Positions 1-12,100 of a stretch of DNA of 64,000 nucleotides are shown here, one piece after another. The position numbers were made by a program, and so were the translations under genes. The DNA is from Yamagishiella unicocca. Its lineage: Eukaryota; Chlorophyta; Chlorophyceae; Chlamydomonadales; Volvocaceae. The stretch covers positions 62,001 to 126,000 of the forward strand of contig BDSL01000125.1 in the NCBI GenBank assembly GCA_003116995.1, given 5' to 3'. The notes beneath the pieces were generated by a model. That model was not told where the DNA came from. It ran no database searches and saw only the letters and a list, made by a program, of their open reading frames with translations. The first letter of the stretch is position 1. The number at the start of each line of letters is the position of its first letter.

Positions 1-143
1 CTGGTGTTGACTCCCGGCATCAGCTCCGTGGCCACCACGAAGAGGAAGGCCGCGGAGATGCGCAGGCTGTTGTAGAGGTTGCGGTTCTCGACGATGGAGG
101 TGTTGAAGGGGTGGCCCACGTAGTTGACCGCGAACGTCATCAT
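1..143 (-). CDS. ATP13A1: P5A ATPase exon 25 (M9/M10, cut by window start)
   Basis: Encodes [20 protein letters not shown] and a hydrophobic stretch [11 protein letters not shown]. It runs off base 1, so the last transmembrane residues and the stop codon are not visible. Confidence 0.93.
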   Translation of the reverse strand, partial: MMTFAVNYVGHPFNTSIVENRNLYNSLRISAAFLFVVATELMPGVNT

Positions 144-3100
144 CTGAGCCGCACACGACGAGCACGTCAGGGTTGGGGGACAAGCGCTGTCAACCCGCAG
201 TTCCCCTCCAACTCTGAATGCTTTCGTGCTTCTGTTTGATACTAGGGGCCTGCGCCAGGTGGGACCCGGATGCCATAGGACAGCAACAACAGGCGAAACC
301 CCAGCCCAGCCCATTGGCAGGATCAAGAACGAGGATCAAGCTGTGGGGTAACGAGGACCAAGCTGTGGGGTAACGAGGACCAAGCTGTGGGGTAACGAGG
401 CGTGGTGGCGCTGGTGAGGCGGACCCATGCGGCGGCTGCACCAACGTTCCGCGGGGGCCGGCGGCGAAATGGATGGCCTCATGCTGCCTCACGTCGTCCC
501 GGTCATGCTGCCTCATGCTGCTTCATGGCGTCTCGGCCATGCTGCCTCATGCTGCCTCACGCTGCCAAGGGGAACTAGCTGCTGGCAGTCGTGCGGCTCC
601 CCCGCCCCCACCAGCACCTATCTTATCCATGTCACGTAACCGGTTTGTATGCCCCCACCTGCACCACCGCCTGCACCAGGTAGCACACGGTGTTGACCAA
701 GTTGGGCTTGAACTCGGACTCGGAAGACAGCCGCTCGCCGTCAGGCATCTCCGCCAGGGCCAGCCGGTAAAAGTACACCTGGGGGCCGGAGCAGCACACA
801 CCGGAGAGGACGACGACGCGTGGGTTGGTTGGGTTGGTTGCGTTAGTTGGAATTGGGTTGGTTGGTTAGGTTGGTTGGCGGGTTGGTTGGTTGGGTTGGT
901 TGGGTGGGTGGTTGGATAGAATGGGTTGGGCCGCTTTCCTGGGCGGGTGGGTGAGTGGGAGGGGGAACACGGACGGCCAGCGACACCGGGCAGGCGCTGG
1001 CGAGACGCACGCGGTTGCACGACATAGGAGACGCATGCCGGAGGGGGGGAGGGCATAAAAACCGGTTACACGACATGGGTAGGATAGCTCGCGCATTTTC
1101 TTCGGACACATAGGTTGGTTTTTTAGTGGTCGCATGCTGAGGGGGGGGGCCGCTGTCAGCAGGGCGGTCGACGAGGCGGTGGGTCCTCTCACCAGCAGCC
1201 CCAGATGCACCGAGAACTGGCCCATGAGCGAGCCGAAGAAGTAGGCGTTGAAGATGGTGGGGTGCGGGCGCACGGGGCTGAGGGTGTCCAGCGGCTTGGC
1301 CTGGCTGATGAACAGGAACTGGGCGGCGGATAGCATGCCGGTGATGGTGGCCTGGGGGGCGGGGAGGGAAGGAAGGGGGTGAGGGTTGCGCAGGAAACCG
1401 GAGGAGGGGCGCCGTACGTGGCTTTGGAGGCGTTCCCAGACGGCCCCCCCCGGCACGTCATCAGCATGTGCCGGTCGGTCACACGCCCCTCCCCCCGCCC
1501 CGCCTCCTGTTTTGTGTCACTTTCTCTTGCGTCGTTCAACTGCAGACCCACGGGTCATCTCTCAGCCCAGCCCACCTGTGTGTCGCTGAGCTTGACGCCC
1601 TGGAGGTAGAGCACGCTGAGGCTGTAGGCGGTAGACAGGCACGTAAGGCCCAGGATCTTAAACATCTGAACCGTGGTCACCAGCGTGCACCTGCGGAGCG
1701 GGCGGGTGTGTGTGTAAGGGAAGGGGGGGTGCGGTTGGAAGGGGGGTACGGGGGTTACCAACTTCAACATGAGGGTGAGGGTGAGGGCCGCCAAAAGACG
1801 GCAGCAGCGAGATGGCAGTCCGTGCCCCTGGATTACTGCGGGCCTGGTTCGCCTGGCTGTGGCTGAGGTATGTGGCTTAAGAGTCCTAACAATGGCGCCG
1901 CATGGCGCCGATCACCCGGGCAGTACGTGCGGGCAGTACGTGCGGGCAGTACGTGCGGGCAGTACGTGCGGGCCTCCTAGACGGAGAATGAGGGCGGCCT
2001 TGCAGACAGCACAGGCGCTGGGTGGGAGTGTAAGGCCTTGGGCTCAGGAGTTGTATTTACTTTCAGCACCGGCAAGCATGCCTCTGAAAATAGGTAAGAC
2101 GAGATTTGCTCTCGCGGGTAATCACCGCCCTCGGGGTCGCCGACTCGCCTCCCGAGACAAGTGCTGCTGCCGATCCGTGCAGGAAGGCCACCTGTGTCCG
2201 CCAGTGCAGCTCACGAAGCGCGCACACAAGGGATGCCAGTCTCACCCGCCGAGCGCCAGAAGGCCGATAGCGAGCGGCGGAGGAACCCAAACACACATCA
2301 CCCAGGGGGAGGCCGGTGAATGGTGGGCGGAGAACGTGCGGATGTGTTGGCGACAAAGGGTGGACGTAATCGGGGCTCAGCATGTTTTGGTTTGTTTCAG
2401 CAGCCATGAGCTCTGAAAATAGGTAAGACGAGGTTGCACTCGCGGGTAATCACCGCCCCAACCCTGGGATGCGACACCCCGCCGGATGATGATAATGATG
2501 GTGACAGTGTTGATGACGTTGCAGCTGATGCTGGTGTATGATCGCTCTCTGACGACGACAAAGCGCCGGAATATTGTTCACAAGCGCGGTCGCCACCGCA
2601 ACAAGTGATCATGTCCGCAATCCACCTCATTATATTTCACGTGGAGTGCATGAGGTGCGAGTGCATCGCCACGAGTTGCTGTGCTGTGCTGCGCTGTGAG
2701 TTGCAGTGCTGTGAGATGCTGTGGGGTACGGTGCTGTGGGGTGGGGGTTTCGAGGAAGACCCGTGGATGCCCGAAAAAAAACCCGTTTAGGACAGACGTT
2801 TTGAGATGCATGCTGGAGAACTGGGATGGGGATACTAAAGCCGAAGGTCGTGGTGCGGCGTCCAAGTAGTGAGTAAGGGCTCAGGTTTGAATTTATTCAG
2901 CAGCGCGAAAACGCGGCTCTGAAAATAGGTAAGACGAGATTTGCTCTCGCGGGTAATCACCGCCCTGTGCCGCTGCGTGCTGCTGCTTGCGTCGTACACC
3001 GCCGTGCGAGCACATTGCTCAGCGAACAACGAACAACTGTGTTCACAGCCGCATCCGCTATCTCACCGCCCCCTGCTGGTGCCACCACACGGTCGGCCGC

Positions 3101-6100
3101 GTCTCAAGCAAACATGACCCGAGTTAGGACATATTTTTTTCTGAGGCACCTACAGTACTACGAAGGCTACCTGCCGTTGCGCAATCCGTTTGCGACCCAA
3201 CCGAGCCTCTGTTGCCAGAAAGTGGCACACGCGAAACACCCGGACGTGCGCCAGCTTGCTAGGCGAACCCTCCCCGCGGCCCCCCGCCTCCCCGCCGCCC
3301 GCCCCCCTCTTCCCCCAGCCCGTCGGCCGTGGATTCGCGGATTCTCTTACCAAACCCCCCCGCCCACCCCGCCTCCCCGGCGCTCTCCACTCCCCCCCCC
3401 CCGTCGGGGCCCCCCCCATTCTCGCCCACCTGCCCTGCTTTATGATGTCCGTGCACGGCAGCACGGACGCCGCCTTGGCGGTGAAGGGCGACGCCATGGA
3501 GGCATCGCCCGGCTTGAGCATCGGCATGTCGGCGGCGTCTGCGGCCACGCCCGCGGCCTCCATGTTGTCCAGTATCCGGGCCATGTTCTCCATGGCGGGG
3601 GTGACGGGCCGGTTGGCGGCGCGTGCCTTAGCTAGCATGTCCTGACCCGCGGTTCGCCTGACAGCAGGCGGAGGGGGGTGAGGAGGTCGCGGTTCGCCTG
3701 ATAACTGGCTGAGGGCTTACAAATATACCCGCGAATCCACGGCGGAGGGGGGGTGAGGAGGTCGCAGTTCGCGGTAGCGAGCAAAGCAGGTAGGGTGCCA
3801 AAACACCGCTGTGGGAAGGGGGGGTGGTGAGGAAAGCCCGTGTACGAGTGAGCTGAGTCGGAAGAAGCCGCAGTTGTTGCATACGCATGGAGATATGCAT
3901 GCTGGAGAACAGCGCTGTAGGGGGGGAAGGCCGCCGTCCAAAGTTTTTTCCCATTCGGTTTTTTCTTAACGGCCGCGCCGCTGCGGCAGGCGGGCAGACC
4001 ACTTTGCTGCTGCAGTCCGGGCCGTTGCGTTGCAAGAGCCCAGAGCTCTAGGGCTAGCACGCCGTGTACCGTGTACGGCAGGAAAAACACACCACTCACT
4101 TTCCCCCGGGTGCTCCCGGTGCAGCCGCCAGGGCCTTGGGCTCCTTGTCGCCCTTCTTGGCCTTGCCGGCCTTACGCGCGCTGGCGGGCTCACTGGCGCT
4201 CAGCAGGGCCACACCCACGTGGGCGGCCTGGGGGCGGCGGGGAGGGGTGGGGGTGTGTGGGTGGGCGGGCCTTATGTGTGTGTGTGACGGGGCGGCGGGG
4301 AGGGGTGGGGGGTGTGTGGGTGGGCGGGCCTTATGTGTGTGTGTGACGGGGCGGCGGGGAGGGGTGGGGGTGGGTGGGTGGGCGGGCCTTATGTGTGTGT
4401 GTGTGACGGGGCGGCGGGGAGGGGGGGGGTGCGCTAAGAGAATCCGCGAATCCACGGCCGACAAACCGAGGGCGGTGAAGGTGATGGTCCAGTGGTGTGT
4501 GTGGGTGGGCGGGGTGTGTGTGTGTGGGGGGGGATGTGGGATGTGGGGGTGTGGGGGTGGGTAAGTGCGTGCGTTTTGAGGAAGACCCGTGGACGCGAGA
4601 AAAAACCGTTTAGAACAGACGAATTTAATATGCGAGGGTGGGGAGGACCGGGGTCAAGGTCGGCCGACTGGTGTAAGGCGGTGACGTGCGGGGTGGCAGT
4701 CATGCCAGGCAGGCCGGCGCACTGCCCCCGTGTACACTGAGGCATCCAGCAGCGGGCATCGCTGGGCCGACGCGCTGCTCCCACTACCCCGAAGGGTGTG
4801 TGTGCGTGGGGTGGGGTGTAGGTGTGTGGTGTGGGGTGTAGGGTGTGGGGTGTAGGGTGTGGGGTGTAGGGTGTGGGGTGGGTTTCGCGAAAGACCGGTG
4901 GATGCGTGGGGTGGGTGGGTGGGTGGGTGGGTGGGTAAGTGTCCCGGTACGACGGCAGGGCAGTGCGAGGCCTCCAGCAGCGGGCAGCACCGCACCACAA
5001 AAACACTCTTCCCTAGCTGCCGTACAAACCTACACGGACGAACCCGTTGGCCCCCAATCCTACCTGCCCCCTCCTCCACTGTCCGGGTCCAGGTAGCCCA
5101 GCCTCGTGGTCATGTGACACGTCAGCCACACCCCTCCGCCCCCCCCCCTCGCATCCACCCCCGGCTGACGCGCCAGCCACACCCCTCACCCCCCCTCCCC
5201 CTCCACTCGAACCCAACACGCCCTCCACTCGAACCCAACACCCCCGTCCCCCGACCACCACCAACCACTTCCTTTCCACCGCTACCACTTACTCACACTC
5301 CGCTACCGCAAAAACACATTAACCAGCAACCGCCATAACCGCCACCCACCTTGAGGCCGCCCACGTCGTTGGTCCCGTCGCCGCACATGAGCGTGATGTA
5401 GCCCTGCGCGCGCAGCGTCTTGACCACCAGCTCCTTCTGGTCGGGCGACACGCGTGCAAACACCTGGCACAGCGGGATGAGCTGGGGGGCGGCGCCCACG
5501 GCGGCGGCGTGAGCCAGGGCGTCACCCGACACGGCCAGGTCGTACTCGGAGGCCACCTGGGCAGGGAGGAGGACAAGCACATGAGGGGTGGGGGGATTTG
5601 GGGTTTTGAGGAAGACCCGTGGATGCGAAAAAACCCGTTTAGAACAGACGAATTTAACATGCATGGGGGGTGGGGGGATGGGGTGGGGGGTTGGCTGGAA
5701 GACCCGGGATGGGCGGGGGCAGAGGGTGTAAAGGAGGTCACGCGAGGGGGGTTAAAGGAGGGGGTCCCGTGAGGGGGTGGCAATAAAACCGTTGACGTGA
5801 ACAGGAGGGTTTTGAGGGGGGGTGCACCGCCGTGTGTGGCATTAGCGCACACGTCGCAGCGAAGGGGAGTGTCCGTCAGGCAGGGGGCCGGGATGGGAGC
5901 TGCACCGCTGCAACATGGAGGGCCGCCCAGCCACCTCCCAGCCACCTCCCAGCCACCTCCCAGCCACCTCCCAGCCACCTCCCAGCCACCTCCCAGCCAC
6001 CTCCCAGCCACCGCCCTGCGAGATGAGTGCCTGGCGAGCCACCCAACCTGCCCCAGCCAGGCACTCCCGCACCCCCCTCGAACAGCTCCCGGAAATGCCA

Positions 6101-9100
6101 ACGACTCGCAGTACAGATTTCGGATCGCAGATACCAAACGGAAACATACAGGCCAAGTTGCACTTATTGGCTGACAACTTATTGGCTGACAACTTATTGG
6201 CTGACAACTTATTGGCTGACAACTTATTGGCTGACAACTTATTGGCTGACAACTTATTGGCTGACAACTTATTGGCTGACAACAAGACGCCGGCGGGGTG
6301 GGTGGGGTGGGTGGGGTGGGTGGGGTGGGTTCGAGGGAAACCCGTGGATGTCCGAAAAAACGTTTAAAACAGAAGTTTTGAGATGCATGCTGGAGAACTG
6401 GGTTGGGGATACGAAAGCCGAAGGTCGTAATAGGACCTTTGGCGGCTAAGCTATATCGGCTACGGCGAGACGCACGGGAGCGAGGACCCCACGCGACGCA
6501 CGTATAGTTTTCGCAGAATCGGTTTTGGGCGCTAGTAGGAGAACTGTGGGAGTTGGGGCGCTATGGGAGAGCGGCCATCGCGGTCCGGTCCCAGTCCCGG
6601 TCCTAGTCGGAGGCCCCGGCCCGACCCGCCCGAATACCGACCAGATGTGTGAGGAAGCTGTCATTACCAGAGGAGGTCCGCGGTCGTCCAGGAGAGCAGG
6701 CCGAAGCCGCGCCGCGCCGCCATGGGGGACGCGAAAGCCCAGACGCAGGTCCCGACGCCCGCAGACAAGAACGCAACGACTAGCAAAAAACTACCAGAAC
6801 AGAGGCCCAACCCAGTGGCGGAACTCACCTGGCCAGGGCCCAGAGCGGGTGGGGAAAGCGGTAGACGCGAAGCATGCGGGCAGGGGGCAGCAGGGGGCGT
6901 TAGAAACAATATCCAGGCGCTAAGCGGGTGGACAGGGGTCAAAGCAACGAAGAGGCCCCAGCGGCGCGGCGAAAGAGGCGGAGTCAGGAAAGGTGAGGAC
7001 GGATATACGGGGAGTCGGGTACGACGCGGGCTGGTACGGCGGCGTACGGCGTTGGACGGCGGAGGCCTGTACGACGGAAGGAGGAAGTGAGAGGGGTGGG
7101 GTGGGTGGGGCGGGGGCCTACAGAGAATAAGCGGTTACTCGACACGGGAGGTGTAGTTGGTGCATAGCCTTCGGACGCCTGGACGCGCGCGCATGCTACT
7201 GGAGGTGTGTGTGGTGTGTTTTATAAATGCTGTGGTGTGTGTGTGTGGTGTGTGTGTGGGGTGGGGTGGGGTGGGGCATACAGTCATGTGTACCGCAGCA
7301 GCTGTCCTTGGACCGCACCTGCAGCATGTCGTCCCACTCGCGGCTGAAGGGAAGCGCGACGGACTCGTCGGGGCTGGTCCAGCAGAAGGCGCTGTCGGCC
7401 TCAGTGCCGGGCTGCGCGGCGGAGGGCGTCACGGCGGAGGGCGAGTGGGGGGGTTTAACGAGAGGAGGCCCGTGGGTCGGCACTGAAAGTAGGATTGAAC
7501 CGAGTAGAATTGAAGAGCAAGGTGAAGAAAGCCCATGGACTAGGAAGCAGAGAAGGGACCGCGACGCCCGGGGTGGGGGGTGCAAGTAAAACCCGTGTAC
7601 GAAAGGGGGGGTGGGGGTGGGGGGGTGGAGGGTTGTGGGGGTTCGGGGGCAGCAGGGGACGATAGGGGGCGACAGCATAGACGTCGAGAGCAGGTGGCAC
7701 GGGCCGCCTCCCACGGTGTAGTGCCGAGACCACCACCGAACCTGACAAAGGGCCAACCCCCTGCCCCCTGTCCCCGCCCCCTGCCCCCTGGCCGCCGGTT
7801 TCCTCTCTACCGCCCCTCGCCGAACCGCTTCCTCTGCCGCACATCCAGTTTGTCTCTCTTCCCTTCCCAACCAGCGGTCGGCATCAACGCAAGCCCAACA
7901 GCAAGCACACGCGATCAGGTGTCCGAAGCCGATGCACCAGCCCGCACACTCCCACGTCGAGTCACCGGTCATCTTCTGTGACCCCTCCCCCCCCCTCCTT
8001 CCGCTCCAGCATGCGCCCACATCCTCGCTGTCCGCCGACCATGCGCCCACTACCCTGTCTTTCTCGTGTCAACGGTTTTCACGCCACCCTCCCTCCTCCC
8101 CCTGCCCGTTTTTTCCTGTCATCCACGGGCCTTCCTCGAAATCCTGCCCCTCCCTCCTCCCCCTTGCAACCTTCCGCGCCGCCTCACCGCCGTGGCCGCC
8201 TGCACGCCTCCCCCCGCGTGCCCCTTGTCCTCCGCCACGTGCCCCAGCACCAGCACCGGCCGCGTCACGATGTGCACTCGCGCCGCCGCGTAGCAGGCAG
8301 TCAGCGGCGCATCGCCGGTGATCATGACCAGCTGGTGCGCGGAGGCCGCCAGCGCAGCCAGCGCCGGCTCGCTCTCGGGCTTCAGAGGGCACTGGAACAC
8401 TGCGAAGCCTGCGTGGTGGGCCGGAAGGAGGGAGGGAGTGGGGGAGGGAGGAATGAGTGGGGGTTCGAAGAGTGAGTGGGGGAGGGAGGGAGGGCGGGCG
8501 GGAGGGTTGCAAGGAAGGCACCGGGATAGGCAGGGATAGGCAGGGATAGGCAGGGATCGGCAGGGATCTTTGCTCTGGGGGTGTGACGCCGGCGGAGGCG
8601 AAGGTGCGGGATGCGAGGTGGCGACAGCCGCCTTACTGGGGGTGTGGGTTTCGGAGCCAGCTAGACTGCGGCGGTGCAGGAGGATGAGGGTGTGCTGGGG
8701 GCGCGCGGTGTGGGAGGGCTCAGGAGTTGTATTTACTTTCAGCAGCGGCAAGTATGCCTCTGAAAATAGGTAAGACGAGATTTGCTCTCGCGGGTAATCA
8801 CCGCCCTCGGTGTCGCCGACTCGCCTCCCGAAACAAGTGCTGCTGCCGATCCGTGCAGGAAGGCCACCTGTGTCCGCCAGTGCAGCTCACGAAGCGCGCA
8901 CACACGCCCCGGCCCTCAGGCGCCAGGGATGCCAGTTGTGATGCCAGTTCCCCCCCCCAACACACACAGACACACAGCACAGGCGCTTGGGGGAAGTGGG
9001 AAATGCATGGCCTTGGGCTCAGGAGTTGTATATATTTTCAGCACCGGCAAGCATGCCTCTGAAAATAGGTAAGACGAGATTTGCTCTCGCGGGTAATCAT

Positions 9101-12100
9101 CGCCCTCGGGGTCGCCGCCCGACCGCAGTGACACAAGTGCGGCTGCGGCCAAGACGACAACATGTGTCGCCAGGCAGTTCAACCAACCCAAGAGAACCAA
9201 TGGTTGCACGGACCGCTCCCACAACCGACCCACCCCCCCTTCCCCACGTGTCGTACAGTAGCTGTCCACCCCATGGCCCCCTGGAGGGTCGTCACGCCAT
9301 TCGCCCGGAGCGCCTCTGCTGCCCGCTGCGCCGTACGTCCCCCCGCACCACCCACCCCCCACGACCCACCACCCACCCTCCGCGCGCCAAATGCTCAGTG
9401 ACCCGCCCCACCCGGCCAGCCAGCCAGCCAGCCAGCCACCCAGCCACCCACCCACCCACGAATACGAGCTGCGACTCGACCACCTCTCTGGGCATGGACC
9501 GCAGCGTTGAGGCGTCCAGGTCCTGCGGGCGGGAGCGTCACGTCGAGGAGCGCCACGCATTAGATGACACATGGCTACCCGCCAGTTACCCGCCAGCTAC
9601 CCGCCAGCTACCCGCCAGTTACCCGCCAGTTACCCGCCAGTTACCCGCCAGTTACCCGCCAGCTACCCGCCAGCTACCCGCCAGCTACCCGCCAGCTACC
9701 CGCCAGTTACCCGCCAGTTACCCGCCAGTTACTCGCCAGTTACCCGCCAGTTACCCGCCAGTTACCCGCCAGTTACTCGCCAGTTACCCGCCAGTTACCT
9801 GCCAGTTACCCGCCGGCAGAGCTGCCGACTGGGCCCCTGCCACAGCCCTTGGCCCCTGCCACAGCCCTTGACCCCTGCAACACACAAACACACACGCGCG
9901 CTTCCCCGCCCCCCCCCGGCCTTCTCACCGGTGGCAGGGCCCTATGCGCCAGCGCGATGACGCGCGCGCCCTCCGCCGCGTAGCGCTTGTACTGCGCGTC
10001 GTAGTCGTGAGGCACCGTGGCTGAGAGGACGAGGGCGGGAGGGGCCGGGGGGGAGGAATGAGGGGCAGCAGGGGCGGCGGGACCCGGACAGCGTCCTAGT
10101 TAGGCTCCGGGCTGTCGCGATGTCGCTGCGATGCTCCGCGAGCCGGCGTACGCGGTGGAAGGTGGAGCATGAAAGGTGGATGCCAAGATAGGCAACCCGG
10201 GGAGGAAACCCGGGGAGGAAACACCACCAACCGCTCGCAGTGTCCCATGTCCACATGGACACTGCGATAATATACAATACACCCCCCGGATTCTCTTATC
10301 AACCCCCCCCCCGGGTCTTCTGCCCCCCCCCTCCCGGGTCGAAACGTCTGTCCTAAGCGGTTCTTCTCGCATCCCTGGGTCTTCCTCGCAACCCACCAAG
10401 TAGGGACTTGAGCACCTCCGGAGCCCCCTTGGCCACCACCACGTACTGCGGCCCAACACCCGCCGGGCCACCCGGCCCCTCCGAGCCGCCGTACGCGTAC
10501 GGCGACGGGCCGAGCCGCCCCGGCGTGTCGTCCTCGACGCGCAGCATGGCCGACATGCGCTTGAGGTGCGATGAGAAGTGGAAGCGGTGCAGCAGGGTGG
10601 CGCGCACGCGCTTGTCGGGGCTGAGCGACACATCAGCGCCGCCGGTGCCCCCAGAGAAGGTCCAGCCCACGGACTGCATTGCGGGGTGGGGGGGGGGAGG
10701 GAGGGGCAGGGAGGGGCAGAGAGGGGCAGGGAGGGGGCAGGGAGGGGTAGAGAGGGGCAGGGAGGGGCAGGTTAGGAGCAGGGAGAGGCGGATGGGGAGG
10801 GGCGGAAGGGACCGGGGAGGGGGGTGTTTGGAGTTGGGGGTTTGGGGCGGGGAGGGAAAGGGAAGAGAGCGCGCCGTACACTAGTTGCAGCTATCCACCA
10901 CAGAGCGAAAGGCCGGGGAGAAAGGGAACCCAGCCGCATACTGGGTTGGGGAGGGATGCGGTGCGAGGCTCAGGTAAGCTGCATACTGGGTTGGCGAAGG
11001 GCGTGGTGCGGGGGTCAGGTAAGCCTGCAGTTGAGGGGCAGCAACCAACTTGTGATGGATAAGGTGTGTTTTGGAAGGAACATGCCGCAGGGGGTTGAGG
11101 AGTGTGTGAGTGCGGTTGCCGGGCTAGCGTCGCTGTCGCGCGTCTCACCTCCAGCGCCGCCTTCTCCAGCGGGTCTCCCACCACCTCGGTGGCGGCAGCC
11201 GCGCCGCCGCCGCCGCCAGCCGCCCCGCCGGCAGCGCCCCCTCCCTCCCCGATGGTGACCTGCACCAGGCTGTGGCAGGCCGCCAGCACCAGAGTGGCTC
11301 GGGGCCCGAAGCGCCTGCGGTAAGTGGAGTTGGGGGACGTGGGGTTGGGGGGTGGGGGACATGGGGTTGGGGGGTTGAGAGACATGGGGGAGAGGAGTTG
11401 AGAGACATGGGGATGGGGGGTTGGGGACATGGAGGAGTGGAGTTGGGGGACGTGGGGGTGGGGGGTTGAGAGACATGGGGGAGAGGAGTTGGGGGATATG
11501 GGGGTAGGGGTGAGAGACATGGCGCGGGTGTTGCACAGCTCGCGTAGCCATCACACGACGGAGGAAAGCCTCAGCAGGCGGCGGAGGGAGGCGGCGCAGG
11601 GGGTGGGGAGGGCGGGGTCCTAGGCTCACCTCGGGTCCTTGTACAGGGCGGGGTCCGCCAGCTCGTCCTCGTCGAGCCCCTTGCCGGCAGCCGCGTCGCC
11701 GTCCTCGCCCAGGTGCTCTGGCTCGTCCCTGACGGAGGTGGGGTCACAGAAAAGAACAGGTAACTCGACAGAGGGGGGGGTTCGAGGAAGACGCGTGGAT
11801 GCGAGAAACAACCGTTTAGAACAGACGTTTTGAGATGCATGCATGGGGTGGGGTGGGGCGGGGCGGGGCGGGGCGGGGTTCGAGGGAAACCCGTGGATGT
11901 CCGAAAAAACGTTTAAAACAGAAGTTTTGAGATGCATGCTGGAGAACTGGGTTGGGGATACGAAAGCCGAAGGTCGTAATATGACCTTTGGCGGCTAAGC
12001 TATATCGGCTACGGCGGGGTGGGGTGGGGTTTCGAGGAAGACCCGTGGGGTGGGGTGGGGTGACCCCCGCATACGGTATGTGACATCGTGCTGATCACTC

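Noticed and set aside
3150..3660. Plus-strand proline-rich ORFs over exon 21 and its flank
   Set aside because: They are antisense to a well-supported P5A exon and made of C-runs.
6320..6345. GGTTCGAGG at the F1 start read as a pol III B box (SINE promoter)
   Set aside because: It matches only part of the B box consensus, and no A box or tRNA-like fold was found.
6446..6942. ORFs conserved between the two full-length F1 copies
   Set aside because: They are conserved only because the DNA is nearly identical. No known domain is present, and the diverged third copy does not keep the frames.
9564..9983. Long open frames of Pro/Ala/Ser/Tyr repeats over the 11-base array
   Set aside because: A repeat unit not divisible by three gives open frames in several registers at once. 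The locus is an intron of the P5A gene.
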